Source: Polynucleobacter sp. TSB-Sco08W16
GTDB lineage: Bacteria; Pseudomonadota; Gammaproteobacteria; Burkholderiales; Burkholderiaceae
Reading direction: 5' to 3'
Assembly: GCF_018687455.1 (NCBI RefSeq)
Contig: NZ_CP061291.1
Location: forward strand, 930,001-994,000
DNA: 64,000 bases
A program made the translations under genes and the position numbers. Every line of letters starts with the position of its first letter. The first letter of the stretch is position 1. A model generated the notes under the pieces. That model had not been told where the DNA came from. It made no database searches and worked only from the letters and a program-made list of their open reading frames with translations. This document shows, one piece after another, positions 26,625 to 36,313 of this stretch.

Positions 26625-27215
26625 CTAGAGGATCTTGCAGGCCTCATCAAAGGATGGGCGGGGTTGACGTGGCAACAAGCTAGAGCTGTCCCCGTATCCA
26701 ATATTGAGTAAAAAGTTCACTTTTACCCTGCCATTGGGGAAAAACTCAGCATTTACCTTTTCTGCATCAAAACCACTCATAGCACCACAATCTAGCCCCA
26801 AAGCTCTTATTGCTAAGATCAAGTAGGCACCTTGAAGGCTTGAATTTCTAAAGGCAGTTATTTGAATGAAGTCCTCTTTTCCCACAAACCAGCTCTTCGC
26901 ATCTGCATGGGGAAACAATGTAGGCAGAGCCTCATAAAAATCGAGATCCATACCAACAATCGCTGTCACCGGGGCATTTCTCGTTTTATCGACATTACCA
27001 GGGTTAACGCAAGCAACTAAGCGCTCTTTTTCTGCCGAACTCTTTACGAAGACAATACGGGCCGGATTGCAATTGACTGAGGTTGGAGCGTATTTAAACA
27101 GATCGTATATCTGCTTCAGCTGATCATCGCTTACGGATTTTTGTTGCCACGCATTGTGCGTGCGAGCATCTATAAATAATTGTTTAAGCGCAACTTGATC
27201 AATGGAATTACCCAT
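26625..27215 (-). CDS. nitroreductase-family malonic semialdehyde reductase (RutE-like)
   Basis: A 196-residue flavin nitroreductase-fold protein. It matches the RutE/YdfG-associated group that reduces malonic semialdehyde to 3-hydroxypropionate: short length, YAPTSVNCNPARIVFV FMN/substrate segment near residue 45, and LGLDCGAMSGFD with LLNIGYGD near the C-terminus. No other pyrimidine-degradation (rut) genes are nearby, so substrate is uncertain. The ATG at 27215 is chosen because GGAG lies six bases upstream. An in-frame TTG at 27227 adds four residues without support. The next gene upstream is ispF on the same strand. Confidence 0.82.
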   Translation of the reverse strand: MGNSIDQVALKQLFIDARTHNAWQQKSVSDDQLKQIYDLFKYAPTSVNCNPARIVFVKSSAEKERLVACVNPGNVDKTRNAPVTAIVGMDLDFYEALPTLFPHADAKSWFVGKEDFIQITAFRNSSLQGAYLILAIRALGLDCGAMSGFDAEKVNAEFFPNGRVKVNFLLNIGYGDSSSLLPRQPRPSFDEACKIL

Positions 27216-27246
27216 GCATGACTCCAATAAATATTTAAATTAGTAA

Positions 27247-27750
27247 TTAGGCTTTATAGAGCAAGGCAACAGCATGAACAGCAATGCCCTCTCCTCTACC
27301 GAGATGCCCAAGGGATTCATTTGTCTTTGCTTTCAGGTTTACATGGCTCGATGTGACAGCCAGATCTGCAGCAATATTACGCACCATCTCGGGCAAGTAA
27401 TTAGCTAACTTAGGCCTCTGACAAATAATTGTGGCATCCACGTTTCCAACATGGTAGCCAGCTGCTTGAACCTTTTGTAAGGCCGCTCTGAGCAAAATGC
27501 GGCTATCCATATCCTTAAATTGAGGATCCGTATCTGGAAATAATTGGCCAATGTCATTTAAGCCTGCTGCTCCCAAGAGCGCATCTGTTAATGCATGTAA
27601 TAAAGCATCCGCATCAGAGTGTCCTAGCAAGCCCTTCTCATAAGGGACATGAACACCACCAAGAATTAATTGACGATCAGCCACCAGGGCATGCACGTCA
27701 TAACCTTGACCAATACGGAATTGCGGGATGTGAGAATTGCTTTGGGTCAT
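27247..27750 (-). CDS. ispF: 2-C-methyl-D-erythritol 2,4-cyclodiphosphate synthase
   Basis: A 167-residue enzyme of the MEP isoprenoid pathway, making the cyclic diphosphate from CDP-ME 2-phosphate. Metal-binding residues lie in RIGQGYDVHAL near the N-terminus, then GLLGHSDADALLHALTDALLGA. The C-terminal segment KAKTNESLGHLGRGEGIAVHAVALL is typical. The start at 27750 is fixed by an ATGA overlap with the ispD stop; a longer frame back to 27795 would run inside ispD. Translational coupling to ispD is likely. Confidence 0.96.
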   Translation of the reverse strand: MTQSNSHIPQFRIGQGYDVHALVADRQLILGGVHVPYEKGLLGHSDADALLHALTDALLGAAGLNDIGQLFPDTDPQFKDMDSRILLRAALQKVQAAGYHVGNVDATIICQRPKLANYLPEMVRNIAADLAVTSSHVNLKAKTNESLGHLGRGEGIAVHAVALLYKA

Positions 27751-28502
27751 ATTATTTTTTTGTGTGAACTTAATAAGCGCTCCATCAAATCCCAATCCGC
27801 AGGATTTGTTACCTTGAAGTTGCGGGATGCACCTTCAATCAATAGCGGTTTGATGCCGGCCAATTCCATGGCACTTGCCTCATCAGTAATATCAGCCTCT
27901 AGACGTATGGCCTCTTCAATCGCAGAGTGTAATTTCTTCAAGCCAAACATTTGCGGAGTTTGAGCTTGCCAAAGATGCTCTCGAGGAATTGTTTTTTCAA
28001 CATGAGGTAGATTGCCTGCGACCACTGAATCTAAATCTGCTTGCTTTAAAGTGTCCGCCAGAGGAACTGCCAGCAGCCCTCCTGATTCAGACTGTTGTAC
28101 AGCAGTGATTAGTTTCTCAATTAACTCGGGGGTAATGCCAGGCCTAGCAGCATCATGAACCATTACCCAATCCTGCTCCGCTAGGCCAGACTTTAGTAAA
28201 GCAGCCAAGGTATTGCGAACAGTCTCTTGTCGAGTAGGACCACCCGTTGGCAAGAAATGAATTGGTTTATTCCCTTTGGCAAGATTTTTGAGGCTCGGGT
28301 TATCAATAAACGCTGGAGATACCCCGATCCAGATGGATTCAATATGAGGGCATTGCATAAATGCCTCAAGGGCATGAGCCAACATCGGTTTACCAGCGAG
28401 TTGCTGAAACTGCTTAGGAAGCTCTCCGCCTAAGCGCGAGCCTGTACCTGCTGTAGGCAAGAGTGCGTGACATTTCGGGAGGGTTGGGATTCCTGAACTC
28501 AT
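27747..28502 (-). CDS. ispD: 2-C-methyl-D-erythritol 4-phosphate cytidylyltransferase
   Basis: A 251-residue nucleotidyltransferase joining CTP to methylerythritol phosphate in the MEP pathway. The CTP-binding motif LLPTAGTGSRLGGELPKQFQ is near residue 15. VMVHDAARPGITPELI and the C-terminal TDEASAMELAG region are conserved. The ATG at 28502 gives the usual short lead to this motif. The frame continues upstream to a GTG at 28568, but that would overlap the start of the divergent mfd. The gap to the mfd ATG is 23 bases. The stop overlaps the ispF start. Confidence 0.95.
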   Translation of the reverse strand: MSSGIPTLPKCHALLPTAGTGSRLGGELPKQFQQLAGKPMLAHALEAFMQCPHIESIWIGVSPAFIDNPSLKNLAKGNKPIHFLPTGGPTRQETVRNTLAALLKSGLAEQDWVMVHDAARPGITPELIEKLITAVQQSESGGLLAVPLADTLKQADLDSVVAGNLPHVEKTIPREHLWQAQTPQMFGLKKLHSAIEEAIRLEADITDEASAMELAGIKPLLIEGASRNFKVTNPADWDLMERLLSSHKKII

Positions 28503-28525
28503 ACCTGATTCTATAATGAGCGTAG

Positions 28526-31500
28526 ATGTCTGACGCATTAAATCCAGCACCCCCCATACCCGCGCCACGGGCTGGGCAGCGCTTTACCTTTTCAGGCCTA
28601 GTTGGATCGGCAGATGCAGCTCTTTTGGCTCAAGCTGCCCTGCGCTACCGCAATGATTTCTCTGTCATGGTGGTTTTTTGTGCGCAGGCACAGGAAGCCC
28701 AAAGACTCCTAGAAGAAATCCCTAGTTTTGCGCCCCAACTTAGAGTTCGCCTACTGCCAGACTGGGAAATTCTTCCATATGATCATTTCTCACCACACCA
28801 AGATTTAGTCTCAGAGCGCCTAGCCACCCTATATGAGTTACTAAACGGTAGCTGTGATGTTGTTTTGGTGCCTGTAACCACAGCACTGCAACGCTTAGGC
28901 CCTCCACAGTTTTTATCTGGTCATACCTTCTTCTTTAGACAGGGCGACAAACTCAATGAAGCGGCATTAAAACTGCAGTTACAGCAGGCTGGCTACGATC
29001 CTGTCAGTGCCGTGATGCGCCCAGGGGAATATAGTATTCGCGGCGGTTTAATTGATTTATTTCCAATGGGGTCCACCCTACCTTACCGCTTAGATTTGTT
29101 TGGCGATGAAATTGAACAAATTCGATCTTTTGACCCTGATACCCAACGCAGCCTGTATCCAGTTAAAGAAGTTCGCTTGCTTCCGGGGCATGAGTTTCCC
29201 TTTAATGATGCAGCCCGGACGTCCTTCAGGGGCCGCTGGCGAGAAGTTTTTGAGGGTGATCCAACCCGCTGCTCAATTTATAAAGATGCTAATTTAGGCA
29301 TCCCAAGTGCGGGCATCGAATCCTACCTACCACTATTTTTTGAAGAACAGTCCAATCTATTTGATTACTTTCCAAGATCGGGTGATCCAGTTTGGCTGGT
29401 GAGTATTGGTAATGTAGAAGAAGCGATACGCAGTTTCTGGAAAGACACCCTTTCAAGGTATGAATTCCTCAAGCATGATTTAGATCGCCCTATTCTTCAG
29501 CCCAAGGAACTTTTTCTAGACGTGGATGAATTCTTTACTACCTCCAAATCCTTCGCACGCTTGGTTTTAGACAATGAAGAAAATAATGCGAATCAGTTTC
29601 TTCCCGTTCCCGATATCGCAGTACACCGCCGCGATGCAGATCCAATTTCTCGTTTACGAGAAGTGGTTAAAAAAGAGAAGCTTCGCGTACTAATCTGTAG
29701 CGATAGTGCCGGCCGTAAGGAATCAATCCGTCAACTATTAGAAGAGAGTAATTCCGTCACTGGGCAGGATGGCAAGGCGCTCTATCCATTGAGACCTGAA
29801 AGCTTCGAGGGAATTGCTGATTTTGTAAAGAGCGACTCTCTCTTTGGACTTGTCACCGCCCCGCTATTTAATGGTTTTCTCTGGCAAGCTGAAAATCTAT
29901 TGGTTCTTACAGAGGCGGAGCTATTCACCTCTACCGCAAGACAAAGACGTAAGAGCAAAGGATCTGAAAGTGCCGATCCAGATATGCTCTTCAAGGATTT
30001 ATCTGAGCTAAAGATCGGCGATCCAGTAGTTCATGCAGAGCATGGCATAGGACGCTATCAAGGTCTAGTGCTACTGAATCTTGCGCCATCCAAAGAGGCC
30101 CCCATCTTTGAAGAGTTTTTGCACCTTCAATATGCTGGGCAAGCCACCTTGTATGTGCCTGTTCAACAACTACAGATGGTGACTCGCTATGCAGGCTCAG
30201 ATCCAGACTCGGCACCGCTACATCAGTTAGGATCGGGTCAATGGGATAAGGCTAAACGCAAAGCTGCGCAACAAATACGAGATACTGCAGCCGAACTTCT
30301 GGGGCTCTATGCTGCCAGAGCAATACGGAAAGGCCATGCATTTGAATTTTCAGCACATGACTATGCAGCATTTGCAGAAAGTTTTGGCTTTGAGGAAACG
30401 CCCGATCAAGCCAATGCAATTGCAGCTGTCATTGGTGACATGACCAGCGGCACCCCGATGGATCGCTTAGTTTGTGGGGATGTTGGTTTTGGTAAAACTG
30501 AAGTTGCACTACGAGCAAGCTTTGTTGCTGTAATGGGAGGTAAGCAAGTTGCCATCTTGGCCCCGACTACCCTACTAGCAGAGCAGCATGTAGCCACCTG
30601 GAAGGATCGCTTCGCAGATTGGCCGGTTCGCATTGTGGAGTTATCCCGGTTTAAAACCACTAAAGAAATTAATGCTGCTTTAGAAGCGATTGCTAAGGGC
30701 GACGCTGACATCATTATTGGAACTCACAAGCTACTTTCTAAGGAAACGCAATTTGCAAACTTAGGACTAGTCATTGTGGACGAGGAGCATCGCTTTGGTG
30801 TTCGCCAAAAAGATGCTTTGAAGGCTTTGCGTGCTGAAGTAGATATATTGACATTGACAGCGACCCCCATTCCCAGAACATTAGGGATGGCAATGGAAGG
30901 CTTGCGTGAGTTTTCAATTATTGCGACTGCACCACAAAAGCGTTTGGCTATCAAAACCTTTGTGAGACGCGAAGGCGATGGGGTAATTCGGGAAGCTGTA
31001 TTGCGAGAAATTAAACGAGGTGGTCAAGTCTATTTCCTCCATAACGAAGTAGAAACTATTGAAAACCGAAAGCACGCATTACAAGAGCTAATACCTGAGG
31101 CACGTATTAGCGTAGCCCACGGCCAAATGCATGAACGAGAACTAGAATCAGTCATGCGTGAATTTGTTACACAGCGAACCAATATTTTGCTGTGTACCAC
31201 CATTATTGAAACTGGTATTGATGTACCAACTGCTAATACCATCATCATGCATCGCGCTGACAAATTTGGCTTGGCACAATTGCACCAGTTAAGAGGTCGC
31301 GTGGGCCGATCCCACCATCAAGCCTATGCTTATTTACTAGTTCCCGATCCTGAAGCCCTCAGCAAACAAGCGCAATTGCGATTAAATGCCATTCAGGCGA
31401 TGGAAGAGTTAGGTTCAGGCTTCTACTTAGCTATGCATGACCTAGAGATTCGGGGTGCTGGTGAAGTTTTGGGAGACAAACAATCTGGTGAGATTCATGA

Positions 31501-32068
31501 GATAGGCTTTCAGCTATATACCGAGATGCTCAATCGCGCGGTGAAATCTCTGCGTAGTGGCAAAGAGCCAGACTTGCTATCTCCATTACAAGCAACTACT
31601 GATGTTAACTTAGGCGTGCCCGCCTTACTTCCCGATGACTACTGTCCTGATGTCCATGAACGTTTATCTCTGTATAAACGCTTTGCAGGCTGTAACGACT
31701 TCTCTGAACTCATGGGCTTAAGAGAAGAGCTAGTAGATCGTTTTGGCGACTTACCTGATCAAGCTAAATCTTTCTATGAAACACACCGCTTAAGACTAGA
31801 AATGACTGGCTTTGGCATTAAAAAAATTGATGCGACACCAGCATCTATTCAAATTCAATTTATCCCCAACCCGCCAATCGATCCATTGAAGATCATTCAG
31901 CTAATTCAATCATCAAAGCATATCCAACTTAATGGGCAAGACAAGCTCAAAGTATTGCCTCAAAAAGACCGTGAATTTGAGAAGTTAGAACAGCGTCTTG
32001 ATGCCATTCGCCAAGTTTTGCGCCGTTTAAATGAATCTGCTGTGCTTAGCCCCGCCAAAGCCAGCTAA
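28526..32068 (+). CDS. mfd: transcription-repair coupling factor
   Basis: A 1180-residue ATP-dependent translocase that removes stalled RNA polymerase from lesions and recruits UvrA. The N-terminal UvrB-like region is followed by a CarD-like RNA-polymerase interaction domain near 495 (IGDPVVHAEHGIGRYQG). The helicase core has Walker A GDVGFGKTEVAL near 650 and DEEH near 751, with LTLTATPIPRTL. The TRCF C-terminal domain covers about 1000-1100. Length is close to the E. coli protein (1148). The ATG is 23 bases from the divergent ispD start. serB follows on the same strand after 32 bases. Confidence 0.97.
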   Translation: MSDALNPAPPIPAPRAGQRFTFSGLVGSADAALLAQAALRYRNDFSVMVVFCAQAQEAQRLLEEIPSFAPQLRVRLLPDWEILPYDHFSPHQDLVSERLATLYELLNGSCDVVLVPVTTALQRLGPPQFLSGHTFFFRQGDKLNEAALKLQLQQAGYDPVSAVMRPGEYSIRGGLIDLFPMGSTLPYRLDLFGDEIEQIRSFDPDTQRSLYPVKEVRLLPGHEFPFNDAARTSFRGRWREVFEGDPTRCSIYKDANLGIPSAGIESYLPLFFEEQSNLFDYFPRSGDPVWLVSIGNVEEAIRSFWKDTLSRYEFLKHDLDRPILQPKELFLDVDEFFTTSKSFARLVLDNEENNANQFLPVPDIAVHRRDADPISRLREVVKKEKLRVLICSDSAGRKESIRQLLEESNSVTGQDGKALYPLRPESFEGIADFVKSDSLFGLVTAPLFNGFLWQAENLLVLTEAELFTSTARQRRKSKGSESADPDMLFKDLSELKIGDPVVHAEHGIGRYQGLVLLNLAPSKEAPIFEEFLHLQYAGQATLYVPVQQLQMVTRYAGSDPDSAPLHQLGSGQWDKAKRKAAQQIRDTAAELLGLYAARAIRKGHAFEFSAHDYAAFAESFGFEETPDQANAIAAVIGDMTSGTPMDRLVCGDVGFGKTEVALRASFVAVMGGKQVAILAPTTLLAEQHVATWKDRFADWPVRIVELSRFKTTKEINAALEAIAKGDADIIIGTHKLLSKETQFANLGLVIVDEEHRFGVRQKDALKALRAEVDILTLTATPIPRTLGMAMEGLREFSIIATAPQKRLAIKTFVRREGDGVIREAVLREIKRGGQVYFLHNEVETIENRKHALQELIPEARISVAHGQMHERELESVMREFVTQRTNILLCTTIIETGIDVPTANTIIMHRADKFGLAQLHQLRGRVGRSHHQAYAYLLVPDPEALSKQAQLRLNAIQAMEELGSGFYLAMHDLEIRGAGEVLGDKQSGEIHEIGFQLYTEMLNRAVKSLRSGKEPDLLSPLQATTDVNLGVPALLPDDYCPDVHERLSLYKRFAGCNDFSELMGLREELVDRFGDLPDQAKSFYETHRLRLEMTGFGIKKIDATPASIQIQFIPNPPIDPLKIIQLIQSSKHIQLNGQDKLKVLPQKDREFEKLEQRLDAIRQVLRRLNESAVLSPAKAS

Positions 32069-32100
32069 ACAAGTCTTTTTATATCCACTATTATTTAGAT

Positions 32101-32991
32101 ATGCTGAACCATCAAACGCTAGTAGCTCTTTCTAGAGATCCCATCTCCGAAAAGCTTGTCTTCGAGCTGAAAGATCGCGCTTTACAATTCGGTGTTAGCT
32201 TGCATAGCGTTGGTAACCAAACTGCCAATGGCTCATATCATTTAGAGCGCTGGAGTAGCAATCAACATCTCGATATAGCTCAAAGAGAATCTTTGCGATC
32301 TATTGCTACTGGGTATAAAACAGATCTCTGCTTTCTGAGATCAGATTTGATTCCTCAAGATATATGCGTTTTGGCGATGGATATGGATTCCACGCTGATC
32401 AATATTGAATGTATCGATGAGATTGCCGATTTCACAGGCAAGAAATCCGCTGTTGCGGAAATTACAGAAGCTACTATGCGGGGCGAAATTAAAGATTTCA
32501 AAGAGAGTTTGCGAAGACGGGTTGCGCTTTTAGAAGGCGTTCATGCTGATGCACTGGAATCTGTCTACCGTGAACGTCTGAAGCCTAACCCAGGTGCAAT
32601 TGAATTACTGGCTGGCGCCAATCAGCGCGGTCTTTATACTCTTCTGGTTTCGGGTGGCTTTACCTTTTTTACCGAGAAATTGCATCAGCAATTAGGATTT
32701 AAGCAGACACAGGCCAATACACTAGAAATTATCGACGGCAAGCTTACCGGGAGGGTGTTAGGCAACATCGTCGATGGCTCCGCTAAAGCGGCCTATTTAG
32801 ATGAAGCATGCCGTGTACTTGGCTGTACTAAGGCACGCGCCATCACCATGGGCGATGGCGCCAATGATCTCATCATGATGAATGGTTCTGGCATTAGTGT
32901 TGCCTATCAGGCTAAGCCTGTCGTTAAAGAAAAAGCCGACGCGGCTTTTGACCACGTCGGCTTGGATGCTGCATTACTGCTAATAGCTTAA
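32101..32991 (+). CDS. serB: phosphoserine phosphatase
   Basis: A 296-residue HAD-superfamily enzyme performing the last step of serine synthesis. The nucleophile motif MDMDSTLINIECIDE lies near residue 93, VSGGFTFF carries motif II, and MGDGANDLIMM is motif IV. An N-terminal regulatory-like segment of about 85 residues precedes the catalytic domain, as in other proteobacterial SerB. It lies 32 bases after mfd, so it may be co-transcribed. It is convergent with the thiolase gene, 23 bases apart. Confidence 0.96.
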   Translation: MLNHQTLVALSRDPISEKLVFELKDRALQFGVSLHSVGNQTANGSYHLERWSSNQHLDIAQRESLRSIATGYKTDLCFLRSDLIPQDICVLAMDMDSTLINIECIDEIADFTGKKSAVAEITEATMRGEIKDFKESLRRRVALLEGVHADALESVYRERLKPNPGAIELLAGANQRGLYTLLVSGGFTFFTEKLHQQLGFKQTQANTLEIIDGKLTGRVLGNIVDGSAKAAYLDEACRVLGCTKARAITMGDGANDLIMMNGSGISVAYQAKPVVKEKADAAFDHVGLDAALLLIA

Positions 32992-33014
32992 GCCATCAGC
33001 AGTAAATTGCTTGC

Positions 33015-34199
33015 TTATAAGCGTTCGAAAATAGTTGCAATACCTTGACCGCCACCGATACACATAGTCACCAAAGCATATTTGCCTTGAACACGTTGCA
33101 ACTCATGGATCGCCTTTGTCGCAATCGCTGCACCTGAACAGCCAATGGGGTGACCTAATGCAATTGCACCGCCGTTGACGTTTGTTTTAGCAGGGTCCAA
33201 GCCCAGGCCTTTAGTAACAGCTAAGGCTTGAGCAGCAAATGCTTCGTTAGACTCAATCACATCTATTTGATCCAACTTGAGACCAGCGCGCTCTAGCGCC
33301 AGCTTAGTGGCAGGAATCGGGCCTTCTCCCATGATGTGGTTTGGAACACCAGCAACGGCATAAGAAACCAAGCGAGCGATTGGCTTATGACCAGCCTTCT
33401 TAGCAGTTTCTGCATCGGCTAAGACGAAGAATGCTGCACCATCGTTAATTCCAGAAGCATTACCGGCTGTTACCGACCCACCCTCTTTTTTGAAAACCGC
33501 TTTCATCTTGCCCAGAGTTTCCATGGTGGTATCTGGCTTGCAATGCTCATCTGTATCAAACACGACGTCACCCTTGCGAGTTTTAATCGTGATTGGAACA
33601 ATTTGGGATTTGAAGCGACCCTCTTTAATCGCATTTGCAGCACGGCGATGAGATTCAACAGCCAATGCATCCTGCTCTTCGCGGGTTAGCTTCCATTTTT
33701 CAACCAGGTTTTCTGCAGTAACGCCCATATGACCAACGCCAAATGGGTCTGTCAATACAGCTACCATTAAGTCAATCATCTTGGTGTCACCCATGCGAGC
33801 ACCACTGCGCATCGCCGGTGAACCATACATGCCGCGTGACATCACCTCGACACCACCACCAACACCGTAATCACAATCGCCCAACATAATTTGCTGAGCA
33901 GTAGTCACAATCGCTTGCAAACCCGAACTACATAAGCGGTTCAGCGCCATGGCAACAGACTCCATTGGCAAACCTGCCTGAATGGCTGCAACACGTGCAA
34001 CATAGGCATAACGACTATCTGTCGGAATCGTATTGCCAACGGTTACGTAGTTAATCAGCGCAGGATCAACACCAGAGCGAGATACCGCTTCTTTCATGAC
34101 GATTCCGCCGAGCTCTGAAGGTTCAAAGCTGCTTAAAGAACCATTGAAGGCACCAATTGCAGAACGAACTGCACTTAAGACAACGACATCACGACTCAT
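33015..34199 (-). CDS. acetyl-CoA acetyltransferase / beta-ketothiolase (BktB-like)
   Basis: A 394-residue thiolase. The nucleophile Cys is in LNRLCSSGLQAIV near residue 91, the second catalytic set is GHPIGCSG, and the C-terminal Cys is in MCIGGGQG. Throughout, it resembles BktB of Cupriavidus, which condenses acetyl-CoA or propionyl-CoA with acetyl-CoA to supply PHA synthesis. The ATG at 34199 has AGGGG seven bases upstream; an in-frame TTG further up has no support. The context is rimO and phaR-phaB-phaC on the same strand, so supply of 3-ketoacyl-CoA for PHA is the likely role, with beta-oxidation as an alternative. Confidence 0.92.
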   Translation of the reverse strand: MSRDVVVLSAVRSAIGAFNGSLSSFEPSELGGIVMKEAVSRSGVDPALINYVTVGNTIPTDSRYAYVARVAAIQAGLPMESVAMALNRLCSSGLQAIVTTAQQIMLGDCDYGVGGGVEVMSRGMYGSPAMRSGARMGDTKMIDLMVAVLTDPFGVGHMGVTAENLVEKWKLTREEQDALAVESHRRAANAIKEGRFKSQIVPITIKTRKGDVVFDTDEHCKPDTTMETLGKMKAVFKKEGGSVTAGNASGINDGAAFFVLADAETAKKAGHKPIARLVSYAVAGVPNHIMGEGPIPATKLALERAGLKLDQIDVIESNEAFAAQALAVTKGLGLDPAKTNVNGGAIALGHPIGCSGAAIATKAIHELQRVQGKYALVTMCIGGGQGIATIFERL

Positions 34200-34280
34200 A
34201 TCAATCCCCTTAGCTATACCCAATGAATGGGCTGAATTTGTACTGACTTAATGACACAAACAGTATTTTTATAACAATCG

Positions 34281-35639
34281 TCAAGTTTCGGCAATTAGGT
34301 CATGCCCTTGGGAGCTAATGACAGTGGCACGAATAATTTCACCGGCACGGTAGCGCTTGGAAGGCTTGCTTGGAGGCAAAACCCTCACTAAACCATCAAT
34401 TTCAGGGGCATCTCCGATTGTTCTTCCTATGCCGCCTGACTCATCAACCCGGTCTATCAGGACTTGAATTCGCTTGCCAACTTTTTTAGAAAGGCGTTTG
34501 ATAGAGATTTCCTCTGCCTTAGCCATAAACCTAGCTCTACGTTCTTCACGAATGGCATCCGGTACGGGATTATCCAATTGGTTAGCTGTTGCACCATCTA
34601 CCGGAGAATAAGCGAAGCAACCCGCACGATCAATTTGAGCCTCATCTAAGAAGTTCAGTAAATACTCAAACTCTGATTCAGTCTCACCCGGAAAGCCGGC
34701 AATAAAAGTGCTTCGAATCACGAGATCTGGGCAGGCCTCACGCCATGCCAAAATACGCTCCAAATTCTTCTCACCACTGGCTGGGCGTTTCATTCGTTTT
34801 AAAACATCTGGATGTGCATGTTGCAGCGGAATGTCTAAATAAGGTAAAACACCACAACCATGCTCGGAGAACTCCGCCATCAAAGGCAAGATGTCGTCAA
34901 CATGGGGATATGGGTAAACATAATGTAAGCGAACCCACGCTTGATGCTCTCTAGCAATTTGATTCAATGCGTTAACTAAATCAAACATCCTAGTTTTGAC
35001 TGGCTTGCCATCCCAAAAACCTGTGCGATATTGAACATCAACACCATAAGCACTGGTATCTTGAGAAACTACCAATAATTCTTTTACGCCAGATTCAAAG
35101 AGGCGCTTTGCTTCAAGCAACACCTCACCAATAGGACGCGATACTAAGTCGCCACGCATACTAGGAATAATGCAAAACGTGCAGCGATGATTACAACCTT
35201 CAGAAATCTTTAAATAGGCGTAATGCTTAGGCGTTAGTTTGACACCAGCAGGCGGAACTAAATCGGTAAACGGGTCATGCGGTTTAGGCAAGTGCAAATG
35301 AATGGCCTGCATTACCTCGTCGGTAGCGTGTGGGCCAGTAACAGCCAGAACTTTAGGGTGAATGCTTTGAATGAGATCACTCCCATCAGCATTCTTTCTG
35401 GCGCCTAAGCAACCCGTCACGATAACCTTGCCGTTTTCTGCCAGGGCTTCGCCAATTGCCGAGAGACTTTCTTCAACAGCAGAATCGATAAAGCCGCAGG
35501 TATTCACCACTACAAGATCTGCACCAGAATAATCTTTTGCAGTCTCATAACCCTCAGCACTCAATTGAGTAAGAATTAACTCAGAATCTACCAATGCCTT
35601 GGGGCAGCCCAAGGAAACAAATCCAATTTTCCCCGCCAC
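34281..35639 (-). CDS. rimO: ribosomal protein S12 methylthiotransferase
   Basis: A 452-residue radical-SAM enzyme that adds a methylthio group to an Asp of ribosomal protein S12. The N-terminal cluster domain starts IGFVSLGCPKALVDSE and includes VNTCGFID and TGCLGARK cysteines. The radical-SAM motif CNHRCTFC is near residues 147-154. The C-terminal TRAM domain ends GQDLIAET-like. The frame begins with GTG at 35637-35639, two bases after the phaR stop, so translation is probably coupled. It interrupts an otherwise PHA-related gene set. Confidence 0.95.
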   Translation of the reverse strand: MAGKIGFVSLGCPKALVDSELILTQLSAEGYETAKDYSGADLVVVNTCGFIDSAVEESLSAIGEALAENGKVIVTGCLGARKNADGSDLIQSIHPKVLAVTGPHATDEVMQAIHLHLPKPHDPFTDLVPPAGVKLTPKHYAYLKISEGCNHRCTFCIIPSMRGDLVSRPIGEVLLEAKRLFESGVKELLVVSQDTSAYGVDVQYRTGFWDGKPVKTRMFDLVNALNQIAREHQAWVRLHYVYPYPHVDDILPLMAEFSEHGCGVLPYLDIPLQHAHPDVLKRMKRPASGEKNLERILAWREACPDLVIRSTFIAGFPGETESEFEYLLNFLDEAQIDRAGCFAYSPVDGATANQLDNPVPDAIREERRARFMAKAEEISIKRLSKKVGKRIQVLIDRVDESGGIGRTIGDAPEIDGLVRVLPPSKPSKRYRAGEIIRATVISSQGHDLIAET

Positions 35640-35641
35640 AA

Positions 35642-36202
35642 CTATTCTTTTTCTGCTTTATTTGGCTGGGGCGTAAATGGAAAGCTACCAAACATATTGT
35701 GAGAGCCTTGCATTTGTTCTTGCATTTTGACAAATAAGTCTTTGCTTTGCTCCATATAATTTCCCATTAACCCTTGCATCAAAGGGTTCTGGAGATTCAG
35801 CATTTGAGACCAGGCCTCTGGAGTGCTGCCAGCGCCAAGACCTTTGGTTTGGTCGCCTAATTTATTGTGGATGTCTACGAAAGACTGCATTGTCTTCTCG
35901 AGATAATTACCCATCAAACCTTGCATCGAGTTTCCATAGAAGCGAATGATTTGAGAAAGCATCTGGGTTGAAAATACTGGTGCACCACCAGCCTCTTCTT
36001 CCAAAATAATTTGTAGCAGGATATTGCGCGTGAGATCTTCGTCCGTCTTGGCATCAACCACTTTAAAGTTTTCACTGGTCATCACAAGACCTTTGATATC
36101 AGACAAAGTGACATAGGTGCTTGTTTGTGTGTCATAGAGACGACGATTGGGGTACTTCTTGATGAGGCGATCTTCACCAGCTCTTTTATTTCGGGTAGCC
36201 AT
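35642..36202 (-). CDS. phaR: polyhydroxyalkanoate synthesis repressor PhaR
   Basis: A 186-residue regulator. The N-terminal PHB/PHA accumulation DNA-binding domain (LIKKYPNRRLYDTQTSTYVTLSDIKGLV, given here only in part as IKKYPNRRLYDT) is followed by PHB_acc repeats. Two copies of a QGLMGNY(L/M)E segment lie near residues 93 and 144. In Cupriavidus PhaR binds PHA granules and represses phasin genes when no polymer is present; that is family knowledge. It lies 111 bases downstream of phaB on the same strand. No phasin gene is visible in the window. Confidence 0.94.
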   Translation of the reverse strand: MATRNKRAGEDRLIKKYPNRRLYDTQTSTYVTLSDIKGLVMTSENFKVVDAKTDEDLTRNILLQIILEEEAGGAPVFSTQMLSQIIRFYGNSMQGLMGNYLEKTMQSFVDIHNKLGDQTKGLGAGSTPEAWSQMLNLQNPLMQGLMGNYMEQSKDLFVKMQEQMQGSHNMFGSFPFTPQPNKAEKE

Positions 36203-36313
36203 TTTTATCCTAACTAATTACTGCAACGCAACATCAGCATAGTTTATCCATAAGTTTGACCAAAAGGTAAATTAGCCGTGTTGCAGCGCAGCAATACTGC
36301 ACTATTGGCTAAA

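Noticed and set aside
28503..28568. Longer ispD frame from a GTG
   Set aside because: It would overlap the mfd start; the ATG at 28502 gives the expected distance to the CTP-binding motif.
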